Source of the DNA: an uncultured Dorea sp.
Lineage (GTDB): Bacteria; Bacillota_A; Clostridia; Lachnospirales; Lachnospiraceae
Length of the DNA: 5,960 bases
Reading direction: 5' to 3'
NCBI GenBank assembly: GCA_948468495.1
Contig: CAOKJI010000138.1
Coordinates: 1-5,960, forward strand
Positions 5,957 to 5,960 of this stretch are shown here, one piece after another (position 1 is the first letter of the stretch; every line of letters starts with the position of its first letter). The position numbers and the translations under genes were made by a program. The notes beneath the pieces are model-generated. The model searched no databases, was not told where the DNA came from, and was given only the letters and a program-made list of their open reading frames with translations.

Positions 5957-5960
5957 ATTG

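Overview
The window looks like an ordinary chromosomal stretch of a Gram-positive Clostridia-type bacterium, probably a Lachnospiraceae relative. This is an inference from three things: a strong AAAGGAGG ribosome binding site, a UPF0371/DUF1846 gene close to the Firmicutes versions I remember, and a heme chaperone HemW of Firmicutes style. Base composition is moderate by eye. I see no transposase, phage gene, CRISPR array, tRNA or rRNA.

Layout, left to right. (1) Positions 2-1330, plus strand: the 3' part of a DUF1846/UPF0371 gene, cut by the window edge and lacking roughly its first 55-60 codons. (2) Positions 1331-1428: a 98-base regulatory gap. It holds three 11-bp direct repeats in tandem, a probable promoter, a strong Shine-Dalgarno sequence, and a long inverted repeat that would bury the next gene's start codon in any transcript arriving from upstream. 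(3) Positions 1429-4706, plus strand: a two-gene ABC transporter operon. The ATPase (229 aa) overlaps an 863-aa FtsX/MacB-type permease by four bases (ATGA). The permease has eight predicted membrane helices and two large external domains. (4) Positions 4707-4836: a 130-base convergent gap with three hairpins. The strongest is followed by a T-run only when read on the minus strand, so it mainly terminates hemW. (5) Positions 4837 to about 5934, minus strand: hemW, essentially complete.

How the genes relate. The ATPase and permease form one machine, most likely a type VII (MacB/BceAB/FtsEX-like) transporter that exports or extracts a substrate, or transmits force across the membrane. Its substrate cannot be read from the sequence. 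Such transporters in Firmicutes are often controlled by a neighbouring two-component system. None lies inside this window, yet the 11-bp repeats look like an OmpR/PhoB-family regulator site, so control from a distant or out-of-window regulator is my working idea. DUF1846 and HemW look like unrelated housekeeping neighbours.

I found no clearly new multi-gene system. The points most worth a second look are the repeat array and start-codon hairpin before the ABC operon, and the pair of hairpins with complementary loops between the convergent genes.
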